From contig JAWKVC010000002.1 in assembly GCA_041398245.1 (NCBI GenBank), positions 186,001-250,000 of the forward strand: a stretch of DNA of 64,000 bases, written 5' to 3'. A model generated the notes under the pieces. The model worked only from the letters and a program-made list of their open reading frames with translations, did not search any database and was not told where the DNA came from. A program made the position numbers and the translations under genes. Below, in pieces: positions 27,371 through 35,589 of this stretch. The DNA comes from UBA7672 sp041398245 (GTDB taxonomy: Bacteria; Pseudomonadota; Alphaproteobacteria; Caulobacterales; Hyphomonadaceae). Each line of letters starts with the position of its first letter. Position 1 is the first letter of the stretch.

Positions 27371-27433
27371 CCGCCGAATCCCGTCCTCCTTGCCGGATGT
27401 GGCGCGGCAGGCTTCGGATGAAACGGAGCCCAC

Positions 27434-27712
27434 ATGCAGTTCGCGAAGCATATCCGCGAGAAGGTGATCGATGGTTCGGTCACCTGCAGCATCCGGATCT
27501 GGCAGAGCCCGCGCGTCAAGGCCGGCGGCCGTTACCGCGTCGGTGATGGCTTCATCGACGTGACGTCAGTCAGGCAGATCAGCCTCAGCGACATCACGCC
27601 CGCACTCGCGCGCAAATCCGGCTTTGCTGGGGTAGTCGATCTTCTGAAGACCGCCAGGCACGGCACCGGCCAGACCATCTATCTCGTCGAATTCGTCTAC
27701 GCGGACGCCTGA
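27434..27712 (+). CDS. Small ASCH/PUA-like domain protein
   Basis: 92 residues beginning MQFAKHIREKVIDGSVTCSI, with GGRYRVGDGFIDVTSV, ARKSGF and a final strand IYLVEFVYAD. The layout (basic start, GxYxVGxG turn, LVEF end) resembles ASCH-fold proteins that bind RNA or nucleotides, but this is a shape-based guess. GGAG lies five bases before the ATG. Follows DUF3297 by 63 bp. The 27713-27886 gap behind it shows no gene. Confidence 0.6.
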   Translation: MQFAKHIREKVIDGSVTCSIRIWQSPRVKAGGRYRVGDGFIDVTSVRQISLSDITPALARKSGFAGVVDLLKTARHGTGQTIYLVEFVYADA

Positions 27713-27886
27713 CTGTTCCGCCCGGCGCCTGCAGCTCGTCGAAGCTTGCAGCGAGCACTCGCGCGACGTGTTCGTTGCATTGCGAATTATTGCCAGACGA
27801 GCACACGCGCGCATCGGTGGAGCACGAAACCGCGAGCGACGGCAGATCGCATTGATGAGCCTGACTCTTCCTCCTAGTTAGGTTGA

Positions 27887-28321
27887 ATGACTCCGGCACG
27901 GCGCGTTCAATTCCCGAAAGCGTACGCGCTCGCCACCTGGCTTGTGGCGGCGCTGGCGCTCATGCGGGCGCTAGTGCCTGCCGGGTACATGCTCGACCGC
28001 GCGCCCGAAGACGGCCAGCTGGTCATGCACATGTGCAGCGGCAGCGCCATGGGACGCGGCGCCGTCGACATGTCCGCCATGGGCATGCCCGGCGGCTCGG
28101 GCTCTACGGACGACTCATCCGGCCAGTCCGAACACGCCACGAAGGACTTTTCCTGTCCGTTCGCCCTCTCGGCCATTGCAGACCTGCCGGTCATCTCTGC
28201 CGTCGCCACACCGGCCGTTCTGTCGATCCCCCGACATGACGACCTTGCCGTCGCCAGCGAGCCGCTCTCCTGGCTGTCGCGCCCGCCGCTTCCCGGCCGC
28301 GGACCTCCCGTAACGATCTGA
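27887..28321 (+). CDS. DUF2946 family Met/His/Cys-rich protein
   Basis: 144 residues. One N-terminal hydrophobic helix (LATWLVAALALMRALVPAGYML) is followed by a Met/His-rich stretch (VMHMCSGSAMG, MSAMGMPGG) and a CPFA motif, as in DUF2946 proteins, which are typically encoded beside copper-type TonB receptors. Metal binding in the periplasm is inferred from the Met, His and Cys content. It precedes the TonB receptor by 75 bp and is probably in the same transcript. Confidence 0.75.
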   Translation: MTPARRVQFPKAYALATWLVAALALMRALVPAGYMLDRAPEDGQLVMHMCSGSAMGRGAVDMSAMGMPGGSGSTDDSSGQSEHATKDFSCPFALSAIADLPVISAVATPAVLSIPRHDDLAVASEPLSWLSRPPLPGRGPPVTI

Positions 28322-28396
28322 AGTTCCCCATCGATCTTCTGATTCAGTTCGCGCGAGCGAGACCGCTGCATGCGTCGCCGCGCAGGGAGTACCTAC

Positions 28397-30496
28397 ATGA
28401 AATCCGTTCTTCTTTCAGGCGCCGGCCTTGTCGCGCTGACGGCCTTCGCATCACCTGCGCTTGCGCAGACACCGCCCGATGACTCCGCCCTGCGTGACGT
28501 CGTCGTGGTGACGGGCCAGCGGCCGGACACCGCAACAACTGACGTGGTCACGCTCGAGGAGCGGCCGCTCCAGGGTCCTGACGTTACCAACCTGCTGTCG
28601 CGCATTCCGGGCGCGGCGCGCATCGCGAACGGCGCGCTGTCGGGTCAGGCGCAATATCGCGGCCTGTTTGGCGACCGCATCAATCTGCGCGTCGACGGAC
28701 AGAGGTTCGCCTCTGGCGGTCCCAACCTCATGGATCCGACCTTCCACTACGCCCCTGCTCCGCTGACGGAAGAGGTCGTAATCGATCGCGGCGTCAGCCC
28801 GGTCAGCGACGGGCCGGGCCTTGGCGGCGGCATGAACGCTGTCTTCAAACGCATCGACTTCGCCAATGGCCCGGACATGATGTTCGGCTACGACCTGACG
28901 GCGGATGCGCGCTCGGTTGACAGCAGTCTCGCCGTCGGCGGCGTCGCCGGCGCCGCAACCGACACGTGGCGCTTCAACCTGCTCGGCTCGTACGAAAAGG
29001 GCGAGGACACCAAATTTCCCGGCGGCGAGATCGCGGCGTCCTCGTTCGAGCGCGGCGTCTTCGGCGCATCGGGCGGCGTGCGCTTCGGCGACAGCACGCT
29101 GACGCTGGACCTGCGCCGGCAGAACACCGGGCCGTCGGGCAATCCGCCCTTCCCGATGGACATCATCTATTTCGATACGGACTTCGCACGCGTGGGCTAT
29201 TCGACCCGCTTCGGCGACATCAAGCTGGACGCCTCGCTCGGATACGCGGACGTCACGCACCGGATGGACAATCTCACGCTGCGACCCGCGCCAGCCGCAG
29301 CCCAGCAGCGCGCCGCGCTCGCCGATGCAACAACGCGCACAGCAAAGGTCGCGGTGACATTGCCGGCGCTCGCGGGCGATCTCAGCATCGGGGCGGACGC
29401 CGATGACATCGACCGCGAGGGGTCGATCATCAACCCCACCAATGCCGCGTTCGTCATCCGCAATTTCCCGGGCATCGCGCAGCGCCGCCTCGGCGGCTTT
29501 GCCGAATGGACCGGGGGCATAGGCCTGTTCCAGTCCCAGCTCGGCCTGCGGTTCGATCGTCACGAAGCGGATACGGAGCTGGCCTCGACCGGGGCGGCCG
29601 TGCCCGCCATGGCGACGGGCCTGGCCAACGCGTTCAACGCCGCTGATCGCTCGCGCGACGATTCGACATGGGATGCCGTGGCGCGCTTCTGGACGCCCGC
29701 CGACAATGGCCTCTCGTGGCGATTGACGCTGGCGCGCAAGACCCGCGTTCCGGGCCATGTCGAGCGCTATCTCTGGCTGCCGACCAACGCCAGCGGCGGC
29801 CTTGCCGATGGCAATGTCTATGTCGGCGATCTCAACCTGAAGCCCGAGACAGCCCTGATCGCCGAAGCCGGCGTCGACTATCGCACGGCGACGGCCTATG
29901 TGCGCCCGACCATCTATGTCCGGCAGATCGATGACTACATCCAGGGCGTACCGTTCGACGCAACACCCGGCGTCATCGATACGCCGCAGGAAATGGTCGC
30001 CAACATGAATGGCGATCCGACGCCGCTGCGCTTCGCCAATGTCGATGCGCGGCTCTACGGCATAGATCTCGATGCGGGGATCGTCCTCGGCGGCCCCTGG
30101 CGGGTCGACGCCGTCGCCAGCTTTGTCCGCGGCGAACGGCGCGACATTGACGACAATCTCTATCGCATCGCGCCGCCAAGCCTCACCGTCGGCCTCACCT
30201 ATGAGGAACAGGACTGGTCGGCGACGCTCGAAACACGGGCGGTCGCCAAACAGGATCAGGTCTCGGCCACCAACTCGGAAGCGGAAACGCCGGGCTATGT
30301 GCTCCTCAACGCATTCGGCTCCTGGACCATCAGCAAGGGCGTGCGGCTCTCGGCCGGCGTCGAGAACCTGCTCGACCACAAGTACGAGGACCATCTGGCC
30401 GGCTACAACCGCATCATGGGCTCGGACGTTCCGGTCGGATCACGTCTCCCCGGCGCGGGACGCGGCGCGTTCGTGCGGCTCGGGATCGCGGGATAG
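28397..30496 (+). CDS. TonB-dependent outer-membrane receptor, copper/metal type
   Basis: 699 residues: signal peptide ending FASPALAQ, a plug domain (DVVVVTGQRPDT, NLLSRIPGAARIANGA, YRGLFGDRINLRVDGQ), and a beta-barrel ending AFVRLGIAG. The plug segment GGPNLMDPTFHYAPAPLTEE, rich in Met/His, is characteristic of the putative copper receptors related to OprC/NosA. With the DUF2946 gene upstream, copper or another soft metal is the likely cargo; this is inferred. AGGGAG precedes ATG 28397; an earlier ATG at 28370 lacks a ribosome site. Confidence 0.85.
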   Translation: MKSVLLSGAGLVALTAFASPALAQTPPDDSALRDVVVVTGQRPDTATTDVVTLEERPLQGPDVTNLLSRIPGAARIANGALSGQAQYRGLFGDRINLRVDGQRFASGGPNLMDPTFHYAPAPLTEEVVIDRGVSPVSDGPGLGGGMNAVFKRIDFANGPDMMFGYDLTADARSVDSSLAVGGVAGAATDTWRFNLLGSYEKGEDTKFPGGEIAASSFERGVFGASGGVRFGDSTLTLDLRRQNTGPSGNPPFPMDIIYFDTDFARVGYSTRFGDIKLDASLGYADVTHRMDNLTLRPAPAAAQQRAALADATTRTAKVAVTLPALAGDLSIGADADDIDREGSIINPTNAAFVIRNFPGIAQRRLGGFAEWTGGIGLFQSQLGLRFDRHEADTELASTGAAVPAMATGLANAFNAADRSRDDSTWDAVARFWTPADNGLSWRLTLARKTRVPGHVERYLWLPTNASGGLADGNVYVGDLNLKPETALIAEAGVDYRTATAYVRPTIYVRQIDDYIQGVPFDATPGVIDTPQEMVANMNGDPTPLRFANVDARLYGIDLDAGIVLGGPWRVDAVASFVRGERRDIDDNLYRIAPPSLTVGLTYEEQDWSATLETRAVAKQDQVSATNSEAETPGYVLLNAFGSWTISKGVRLSAGVENLLDHKYEDHLAGYNRIMGSDVPVGSRLPGAGRGAFVRLGIAG

Positions 30497-30510
30497 GGGC
30501 GCCGAAACGG

Positions 30511-30537
30511 GGCCGGTGGAGCGCGCCTCCGCCGGCC
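30511..30537 (+). terminator. Strong hairpin after the TonB receptor gene
   Basis: An 11-bp stem, GGCCGGTGGAG (30511-30521) with CTCCGCCGGCC (30527-30537), has one G-U pair and a CGCGC loop. No T run follows, so it may be a weak terminator or a 3'-end protector. Confidence 0.4.
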
Positions 30538-30590
30538 TCGGGGCGCAGCAGATCCGGCGCAGATTCCTGCCGGATTCGCGCGATCGGCGT

Positions 30591-30620
30591 TTGACAGGGG
30601 GACGCCCTCACGTCTATATG
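30591..30620 (+). promoter_or_regulatory. Sigma-70 promoter of rplU-rpmA
   Basis: A perfect -35 box TTGACA (30591-30596) and TATATG (30615-30620) are 18 bases apart (CTATAT, one base earlier, gives 17). It lies about 80 bp before rplU. This leaves a leader that could be used for autoregulation, though no structure was established. Confidence 0.65.
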
Positions 30621-30698
30621 CCCGCTCCCCGCCCGCAGGCAGCTGTGGGCGGAATGCTATTTGGTCGCAAGACCCCCTGAAAACAAACGAGAATTCCT

Positions 30699-31013
30699 AT
30701 GTTCGCGGTCATCAAGACAGGCGGTAAGCAGTACCGGGTCGCTGGCGGCCAAGAGATCGTGGTCGAGAAGCTGGCCGGCGATGCTGGCGCCAAGCTCGAA
30801 TTCGGCGAAGTCCTGATGGTTGCCGATGGCGACACGGTGAACGTCGGCGCCCCGCTGATCTCCGGCGCGAAAGTGCTGGCCGAAGTGGTCGAGCAGCGCC
30901 GCGCGCCGAAGGTCACCACCATCAAGAAAAAGCCGCGCAACACCTATCGTCGCAAGATCGGCCATCGCCAGCACGAGACGGTCGTTCGCATCACGGATAT
31001 CGTCGCGAAGTAA
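30699..31013 (+). CDS. rplU: 50S ribosomal protein L21
   Basis: 104 residues, full length for bL21: MFAVIKTGGKQYRVAGGQ at the start and KKPRNTYRRKIGHRQHETVVRI at the C-terminus are family signatures. Component of the large ribosomal subunit contacting 23S rRNA and L20. First gene of the rplU-rpmA unit, 30 bp before rpmA. Confidence 0.97.
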   Translation: MFAVIKTGGKQYRVAGGQEIVVEKLAGDAGAKLEFGEVLMVADGDTVNVGAPLISGAKVLAEVVEQRRAPKVTTIKKKPRNTYRRKIGHRQHETVVRITDIVAK

Positions 31014-31043
31014 TTCGCGGACTGAGACTGGAAGGAGGCCACG

Positions 31044-31304
31044 ATGGCCCACAAGAAATCCGGCGGTTCGTCGCGCAACGGTCGCGACTCGAACGCCAAG
31101 CGCCTCGGTGTGAAACGGTTTGGCGGCGAGCACGTCCTTGCCGGCAACATCATCGTCCGCCAGCGCGGCACGCAGTTCCACCCGGGCGTGAATGTCGGCC
31201 TCGGCCGCGATCACACGATCTTCGCCACGGAAACCGGCACGGTCCAGTTCCGCGAAGCCAAGGGCAAGATGGTCGTATCCATCCTCCCGGAAGACAAAGC
31301 CTGA
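31044..31304 (+). CDS. rpmA: 50S ribosomal protein L27
   Basis: 86 residues. MAHKKSGGSSRNGRDSNAK is the invariant N-terminus that reaches the peptidyl-transferase centre, with no cleavable extension as seen in Firmicutes. GGAGG seven bases upstream. Cotranscribed with rplU and followed by a strong terminator. Confidence 0.97.
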   Translation: MAHKKSGGSSRNGRDSNAKRLGVKRFGGEHVLAGNIIVRQRGTQFHPGVNVGLGRDHTIFATETGTVQFREAKGKMVVSILPEDKA

Positions 31305-31370
31305 CAGGCCGTCCAGCACATGCCGGACCGCCTGCCAACAGGGTAGCGGTCCGAACCTGAAACGCGATCA

Positions 31371-31396
31371 GGGGAGGCGGACCGCCTCCCCTTCTT
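31371..31396 (+). terminator. Rho-independent terminator after rpmA
   Basis: The stem GGGGAGGC (31371-31378) pairs with GCCTCCCC (31384-31391) around a GGACC loop, followed by TTCTT. It separates the ribosomal genes from the acetyltransferase/obgE part of the cluster. Confidence 0.8.
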
Positions 31397-31448
31397 CGTT
31401 TCAGCTCCCCTGGTCTGCGCCCGACAAGGACGGGTGGAGCTGACCGCC

Positions 31449-32027
31449 ATGCAGCTGACGATAAGAACAGAAAGACTCACCTTGCGCCCCTTCGCGGAAG
31501 CCGATGCCCGCCGCATCGCCTATCTCGCGGGCGACTATGATGTCGCGAAGATGTGCGGGCGCGTGCCGCATCCCTACACCATGTCCAACGCCTTCGAGTT
31601 TCTGGGCATGATCACGCGCGGCCGCGAGGACGGGCGCGAATTCGCCTTCGCCGTGACGGCGCCGATCGACGGGCTCGTCGGCTCGTGCGGCGTCATGCGC
31701 GTCGGCGATGACGCCAGCACGGCCTGGGAAATCGGCTACTGGTTCGGCAAGCCCTACTGGGGGCTGGGCTATGCGTCTGAAGCGGCGCGCAGCCTGATGG
31801 CCTGGGCGCAGGACCAGCTGGGCGCGCAAAGCTTCGTCGCGGGCCACTACGCCGACAACCCGGCGTCCGGCAACGTGTTGCGCAAGCTGGGCTTTGTTCA
31901 GACGGGCGCGCAGGAACTGTTCGGTCTGGCGCGGCAGCGCACCTCCCTCGCGACGCGTTATGTGTGGCCGGAAGGCGCGACCCCCGCTAATCTGCCCGAC
32001 CATCACGGCGCGCATGCGCCGCACTAG
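31449..32027 (+). CDS. GNAT-family N-acetyltransferase (RimJ/RimL-like)
   Basis: 192 residues: MQLTIRTERLTLRPFAEADA start, strand GLVGSCGVMRVGD, WEIGYWFGKPYWGLGYASEA acetyl-CoA loop, and NPASGNVLRKLGFV. A GNAT gene between rpmA and obgE is a recurring arrangement in alphaproteobacteria. ATG 31449 has GGTGGAG upstream; a GTG 15 bases earlier is less likely. Ends 9 bp before obgE, so cotranscribed. Substrate unknown. Confidence 0.88.
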   Translation: MQLTIRTERLTLRPFAEADARRIAYLAGDYDVAKMCGRVPHPYTMSNAFEFLGMITRGREDGREFAFAVTAPIDGLVGSCGVMRVGDDASTAWEIGYWFGKPYWGLGYASEAARSLMAWAQDQLGAQSFVAGHYADNPASGNVLRKLGFVQTGAQELFGLARQRTSLATRYVWPEGATPANLPDHHGAHAPH

Positions 32028-32036
32028 GCATAGACG

Positions 32037-33101
32037 ATGAAATTTCTCGACCAATGCAAGGTCTATGTGAAGTCCGGCGCCGGCGGCGACGGTTGCGTCT
32101 CCTTCCGGCGTGAGAAGTTCATCCCGTTCGGCGGACCAGATGGCGGCGATGGCGGACGCGGCGGCGACGTGATCATCGAAGCGGTCGACGGCCTCAACAC
32201 GCTCATCGACTACCGCTACCAGCAGCACTTCAAGGGCCAGCGCGGCATGCACGGCATGGGCGCGAACCGCACCGGCGCCGATGCGCCGACGATGGTGCTC
32301 AAGGTCCCCGTCGGCACGCAGGTGTTCGAGGAAGACCAGGAAACGCTGATCGCGGATCTCGACAAGCTTGGCGACAGCGTACTGCTCGCCAAGGGCGGAT
32401 CGGGCGGCTGGGGCAACACGCGCTTCAAGTCTTCGACCAACCAGGCGCCGCGCCGCTTCAACCCCGGCCATGATGGCGAGGAGCGCTGGGTCTGGCTGCG
32501 CCTCAAGCTGATCGCAGACGCTGGCCTGCTCGGCATGCCAAACGCCGGCAAGTCCACCTTCCTCGCCGCTGTCAGCGCGGCCAAGCCCAAGATCGCCGAC
32601 TATCCTTTCACCACGCTGGTGCCGAACCTGGGCGTTGTGTCCATCGGCGTCGGCGCATCCTTCGTGCTGGCGGACATTCCCGGCCTTATCGAAGGCGCCG
32701 CCGAAGGCGCGGGCGTCGGCACGCGCTTCCTCGGTCACGTCGAACGCTGCGCCGTGCTGCTGCATCTCGTCGACGGCACACAGGAAGATGTCTCCGGCGC
32801 CTACAAGACGATCCGCAAGGAACTGAAGAAGTATGGCGGCGGTCTCTTCGACAAGAAGGAAATCGTCGCGCTGAACAAGATCGACGCCCTTAGCGAGGAC
32901 GAAATCAAGGAGAAGTCGGCGGCGCTCAAGAAAGCCTGCCGCAAGACGCCGCTGCTGATCTCGGGCGCGACCGGCAAGGGCGTGCAGGAAACGGTCAACA
33001 AGCTCTACCAGATCATCTCCGAGAACCGCCGCGCCGAACGCGACGCACAGATCGAAGCCGAGAAGACGCCGGAGGAAAAATCCGAGGGATGGTCTCCGTG
33101 A
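32037..33101 (+). CDS. obgE: GTPase Obg/CgtA
   Basis: 354-residue essential GTPase of 50S ribosome assembly. The glycine-rich OBG fold covers the N-terminal 155 residues (KSGAGGDGCVSFRREKF, GGDGGRGGDV); the G domain follows with G1 GMPNAGKSTF, switch DYPFTTLVPN, G3 DIPGLIEGA and G4 NKID. The short Glu/Lys-rich C-terminal tail is normal. Its last 13 bp overlap proB, implying coupled translation. Confidence 0.97.
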   Translation: MKFLDQCKVYVKSGAGGDGCVSFRREKFIPFGGPDGGDGGRGGDVIIEAVDGLNTLIDYRYQQHFKGQRGMHGMGANRTGADAPTMVLKVPVGTQVFEEDQETLIADLDKLGDSVLLAKGGSGGWGNTRFKSSTNQAPRRFNPGHDGEERWVWLRLKLIADAGLLGMPNAGKSTFLAAVSAAKPKIADYPFTTLVPNLGVVSIGVGASFVLADIPGLIEGAAEGAGVGTRFLGHVERCAVLLHLVDGTQEDVSGAYKTIRKELKKYGGGLFDKKEIVALNKIDALSEDEIKEKSAALKKACRKTPLLISGATGKGVQETVNKLYQIISENRRAERDAQIEAEKTPEEKSEGWSP

Positions 33102-34234
33102 CCTCCCCGCTCTCCTCTGCGCGCCGCGTCGTCATCAAGGTGGGCTCGTCCCTCCTGATCGATCAGGAGACCGGCAAGCCTCAGGAGTCGCGCTTCGCCG
33201 CCATCGCGGCGGACGCGGCCAGGCTTCGCGCGGCGGGAAAATCGATCGTCATCGTCTCGTCCGGCGCCGTCGCGCTGGGCCGCCGCGCGCTGGGGCTCAA
33301 GTCCGGCAAACTGCGCCTTGAGGAAAAGCAGGCCGCCGCCGCCGCAGGCCAGCCAAAGCTGATGCGTGCGTGGGAAGACGCACTGGCGAAGCATGACGCC
33401 CCCGTCGCGCAGGCCCTGCTCACCTTCTACGACACCGAACAACGCCGCCGCTGGCTCAACGCCCGCGCGACCATGGAAACGCTGCTGGAGCGCGGCGCCG
33501 TCACCGTCGTCAACGAGAACGACACGGTCGCAACCGAAGAAATCCGCTATGGCGACAATGACCGTCTCGCCGCACGCGTCGCGCAGATGCTGGGCGCGGA
33601 CGTGCTGGTGCTATTGTCCGACATCGACGGCCTCTACGACGCCGACCCGCGTACAAATCCGGATGCAAATCACATTCCGGAAGTGACCCGGCTTACGCCC
33701 GACGTGATCGCAATGGCGGGCGGCGCCAACGCCGCCGCTGGCGTCGGTTCGGGCGGCATGGCGACCAAGCTCGATGCGGCGCGCATCGCGATGACGGCGG
33801 GCTGCTCCACCCTCATCACGCTGGGCGCCAACACGACTGCGGACGCCGGCCCGATCGGCGCCGTGATGGCGGGCGCCAAAGGCACGTGGTTCATCGCCAG
33901 CGTCTCGCCGGAGACAGCGCGGAAGAAATGGCTGGCCGGCGCGCTGCGCGCGTCAGGATCTGTGCGTGTGGATGCCGGCGCGGCGCGCGCATTGCTCGCG
34001 GGCAAATCGCTTCTGGCGGCTGGGGTCACGGCTGTCGTGGGCCGGTTCGAGCGCGGCGACGCCGTCGATGTTCTCGACGCCGACGGCAAGGTCATCGCCC
34101 GGGGCGTCTCGGCCTATTCCGCCGAGGACGCCACGCGCCTTCTGGGCCGCAAGTCGGACGAGTTCGAGGCGATCCTCGGTTATCGCGGCCGTCCCGCCCT
34201 TATCCATGTCGACGACATGGTGCTGATCGGCTGA
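33089..34234 (+). CDS. proB: Glutamate 5-kinase
   Basis: 381 residues; first step of proline synthesis, phosphorylating glutamate. An amino-acid kinase domain (VVIKVGSSLLID, SSGAVALGRRALG, VNENDTVATEEIRYGDNDRLAARVA, GSGGMATKLDAA) is followed by a C-terminal PUA domain (LLAGKSLLAAGVTAVVG, RGVSAYSAEDA). The start at 33089 overlaps obgE by 13 bp; a GTG at 33098 is possible. proA lies 4.3 kb downstream, separated by the TPR pair and acetyltransferases. Confidence 0.96.
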   Translation: MVSVTSPLSSARRVVIKVGSSLLIDQETGKPQESRFAAIAADAARLRAAGKSIVIVSSGAVALGRRALGLKSGKLRLEEKQAAAAAGQPKLMRAWEDALAKHDAPVAQALLTFYDTEQRRRWLNARATMETLLERGAVTVVNENDTVATEEIRYGDNDRLAARVAQMLGADVLVLLSDIDGLYDADPRTNPDANHIPEVTRLTPDVIAMAGGANAAAGVGSGGMATKLDAARIAMTAGCSTLITLGANTTADAGPIGAVMAGAKGTWFIASVSPETARKKWLAGALRASGSVRVDAGAARALLAGKSLLAAGVTAVVGRFERGDAVDVLDADGKVIARGVSAYSAEDATRLLGRKSDEFEAILGYRGRPALIHVDDMVLIG

Positions 34235-34246
34235 CAGCCTGCACGC

Positions 34247-35578
34247 CTAGCGTTGCTTGCGGCCCGTCTTGGCGCGGCCGAGATGGCCGCCCGCCGTCCG
34301 TTGCGGGCTGTCCGGCGCGGTCGCCGCAATCGCTTCAGGCGTGAGGCCATAGGCGGCGTACTCGTCACCAATGTCCGGATCGAGATCCAGCGCCGCCTCG
34401 AAATCGTCTGCGGCTTCATCCGGCATACCCAGCCCTGCCGCGGCCAACCCCCGTCCGAACAGTGCGGACGCAAAGTCCGGCGCCAGATAGACCGCCTCGG
34501 CATAGTCGTTCCACGCATCGTTCCAGCGCTTCTGCTGCAGGCCGACGAGGCCGCGGCTGTCGTGAACGCTGGCTTCCTCGGGGGCCAGGCGGATAGCGAG
34601 CGTGCAGGCCTGCCGCGCCACATCGAGCTCGACCGCAGCGACGGCCCGCGACCAGCAACGCGCATTCTGCACTGAATAGTCCTGGCCATAGAGATCGCCG
34701 GCGATGTCGGCGTCATCGATCGCGCCATCGACATCGCCCTCATCAAGCCGCAGCACCGATCGCGCCCAGTAGGCCAACACCAGCTCCGCGCCTTCGACGT
34801 GACCGTCGATTGCAGCGGTGCAGGCCTTGATGCGGTTTGCCGGCGCAAGCGCAGAGTCGCCACAGTCGCGCACGGCCACGCGCACGGCGTCCACAACCGG
34901 CTTTGGGGGCTTCGGCGGAACCGGCTTCGGCGCAACAGGTACGGGCTTAGGCGCGCCATCGAGTCCGGCGACAGCGGCGGCGGGAACGGCGTATTTCTGC
35001 GTCAGGCTGCTGACCATTCCGTCGAACGCCTGCGGCGTCACCTTGAGATACTGGCCCTCCTGCGCCGTGATCTTCACGCCCGCCAGCGTCTGCCCGCTCC
35101 TGAACAGCTTCTCGACCCACAGCCCCGAAAGACAGTGATAGGCCACCGGCATATAGGCGAAGCCATCGAGGTGATCGCCTTTCTTCGCAGGAATCGCCGG
35201 CGTCGGGCTGGCCGCCTTCACGACAATCACGGGCACCGCCGGACGGAAGGCCGGGTCGATGAACTCGTCGATCATCTTCTCGTCGGTGCAATCCTCGCAA
35301 TCGGCGGGCGCGATCATCATGAAGTCGGCCGGCGACAGCGCCTTCCACTCGTCATGCCAGTTGCGCAGCAGCGTGCAGGTATCCTTCTCGCTTCCGGCGC
35401 AGGCGTCATCGCGATCATGCGCCAGGGACGACAGCCAGCGCGCCTGGAACTCCTTCAGCGTGTCCTGGCATCCGGCAAGATCGCCCTTGGCGAGGCTGAC
35501 CCACGGATTGGTCTGCGCCAGCGCCGTTCCGGTCAGCGCCAGACCCGTTCCGGCGGCCAGGATCACACAACGCAACAT
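34247..35578 (-). CDS. Secreted TPR-like repeat protein, copy B
   Basis: 443 residues. Sec signal (GTGLALTGTALAQ), a Cys-rich N-terminal domain (CQDTLKEFQARWLSSLA, DDACAGSEKDTC, DCEDCTDEKMIDEF), a Pro/Lys-rich linker (residues about 245-265), then TPR/Sel1-like helices including RWNDAWNDYAEAVYLAPD and GRGLAAAGLGMPDEAADDFE, and a basic tail. No known family for the N-terminal part. The repeat domain is paralogous to the gene just upstream (35590-37491), 11 bp away, so the two form an operon. Likely a periplasmic protein-binding factor. GGAG precedes ATG 35578. Confidence 0.7.
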   Translation of the reverse strand: MLRCVILAAGTGLALTGTALAQTNPWVSLAKGDLAGCQDTLKEFQARWLSSLAHDRDDACAGSEKDTCTLLRNWHDEWKALSPADFMMIAPADCEDCTDEKMIDEFIDPAFRPAVPVIVVKAASPTPAIPAKKGDHLDGFAYMPVAYHCLSGLWVEKLFRSGQTLAGVKITAQEGQYLKVTPQAFDGMVSSLTQKYAVPAAAVAGLDGAPKPVPVAPKPVPPKPPKPVVDAVRVAVRDCGDSALAPANRIKACTAAIDGHVEGAELVLAYWARSVLRLDEGDVDGAIDDADIAGDLYGQDYSVQNARCWSRAVAAVELDVARQACTLAIRLAPEEASVHDSRGLVGLQQKRWNDAWNDYAEAVYLAPDFASALFGRGLAAAGLGMPDEAADDFEAALDLDPDIGDEYAAYGLTPEAIAATAPDSPQRTAGGHLGRAKTGRKQR

Positions 35579-35589
35579 CCCCCACTCTC

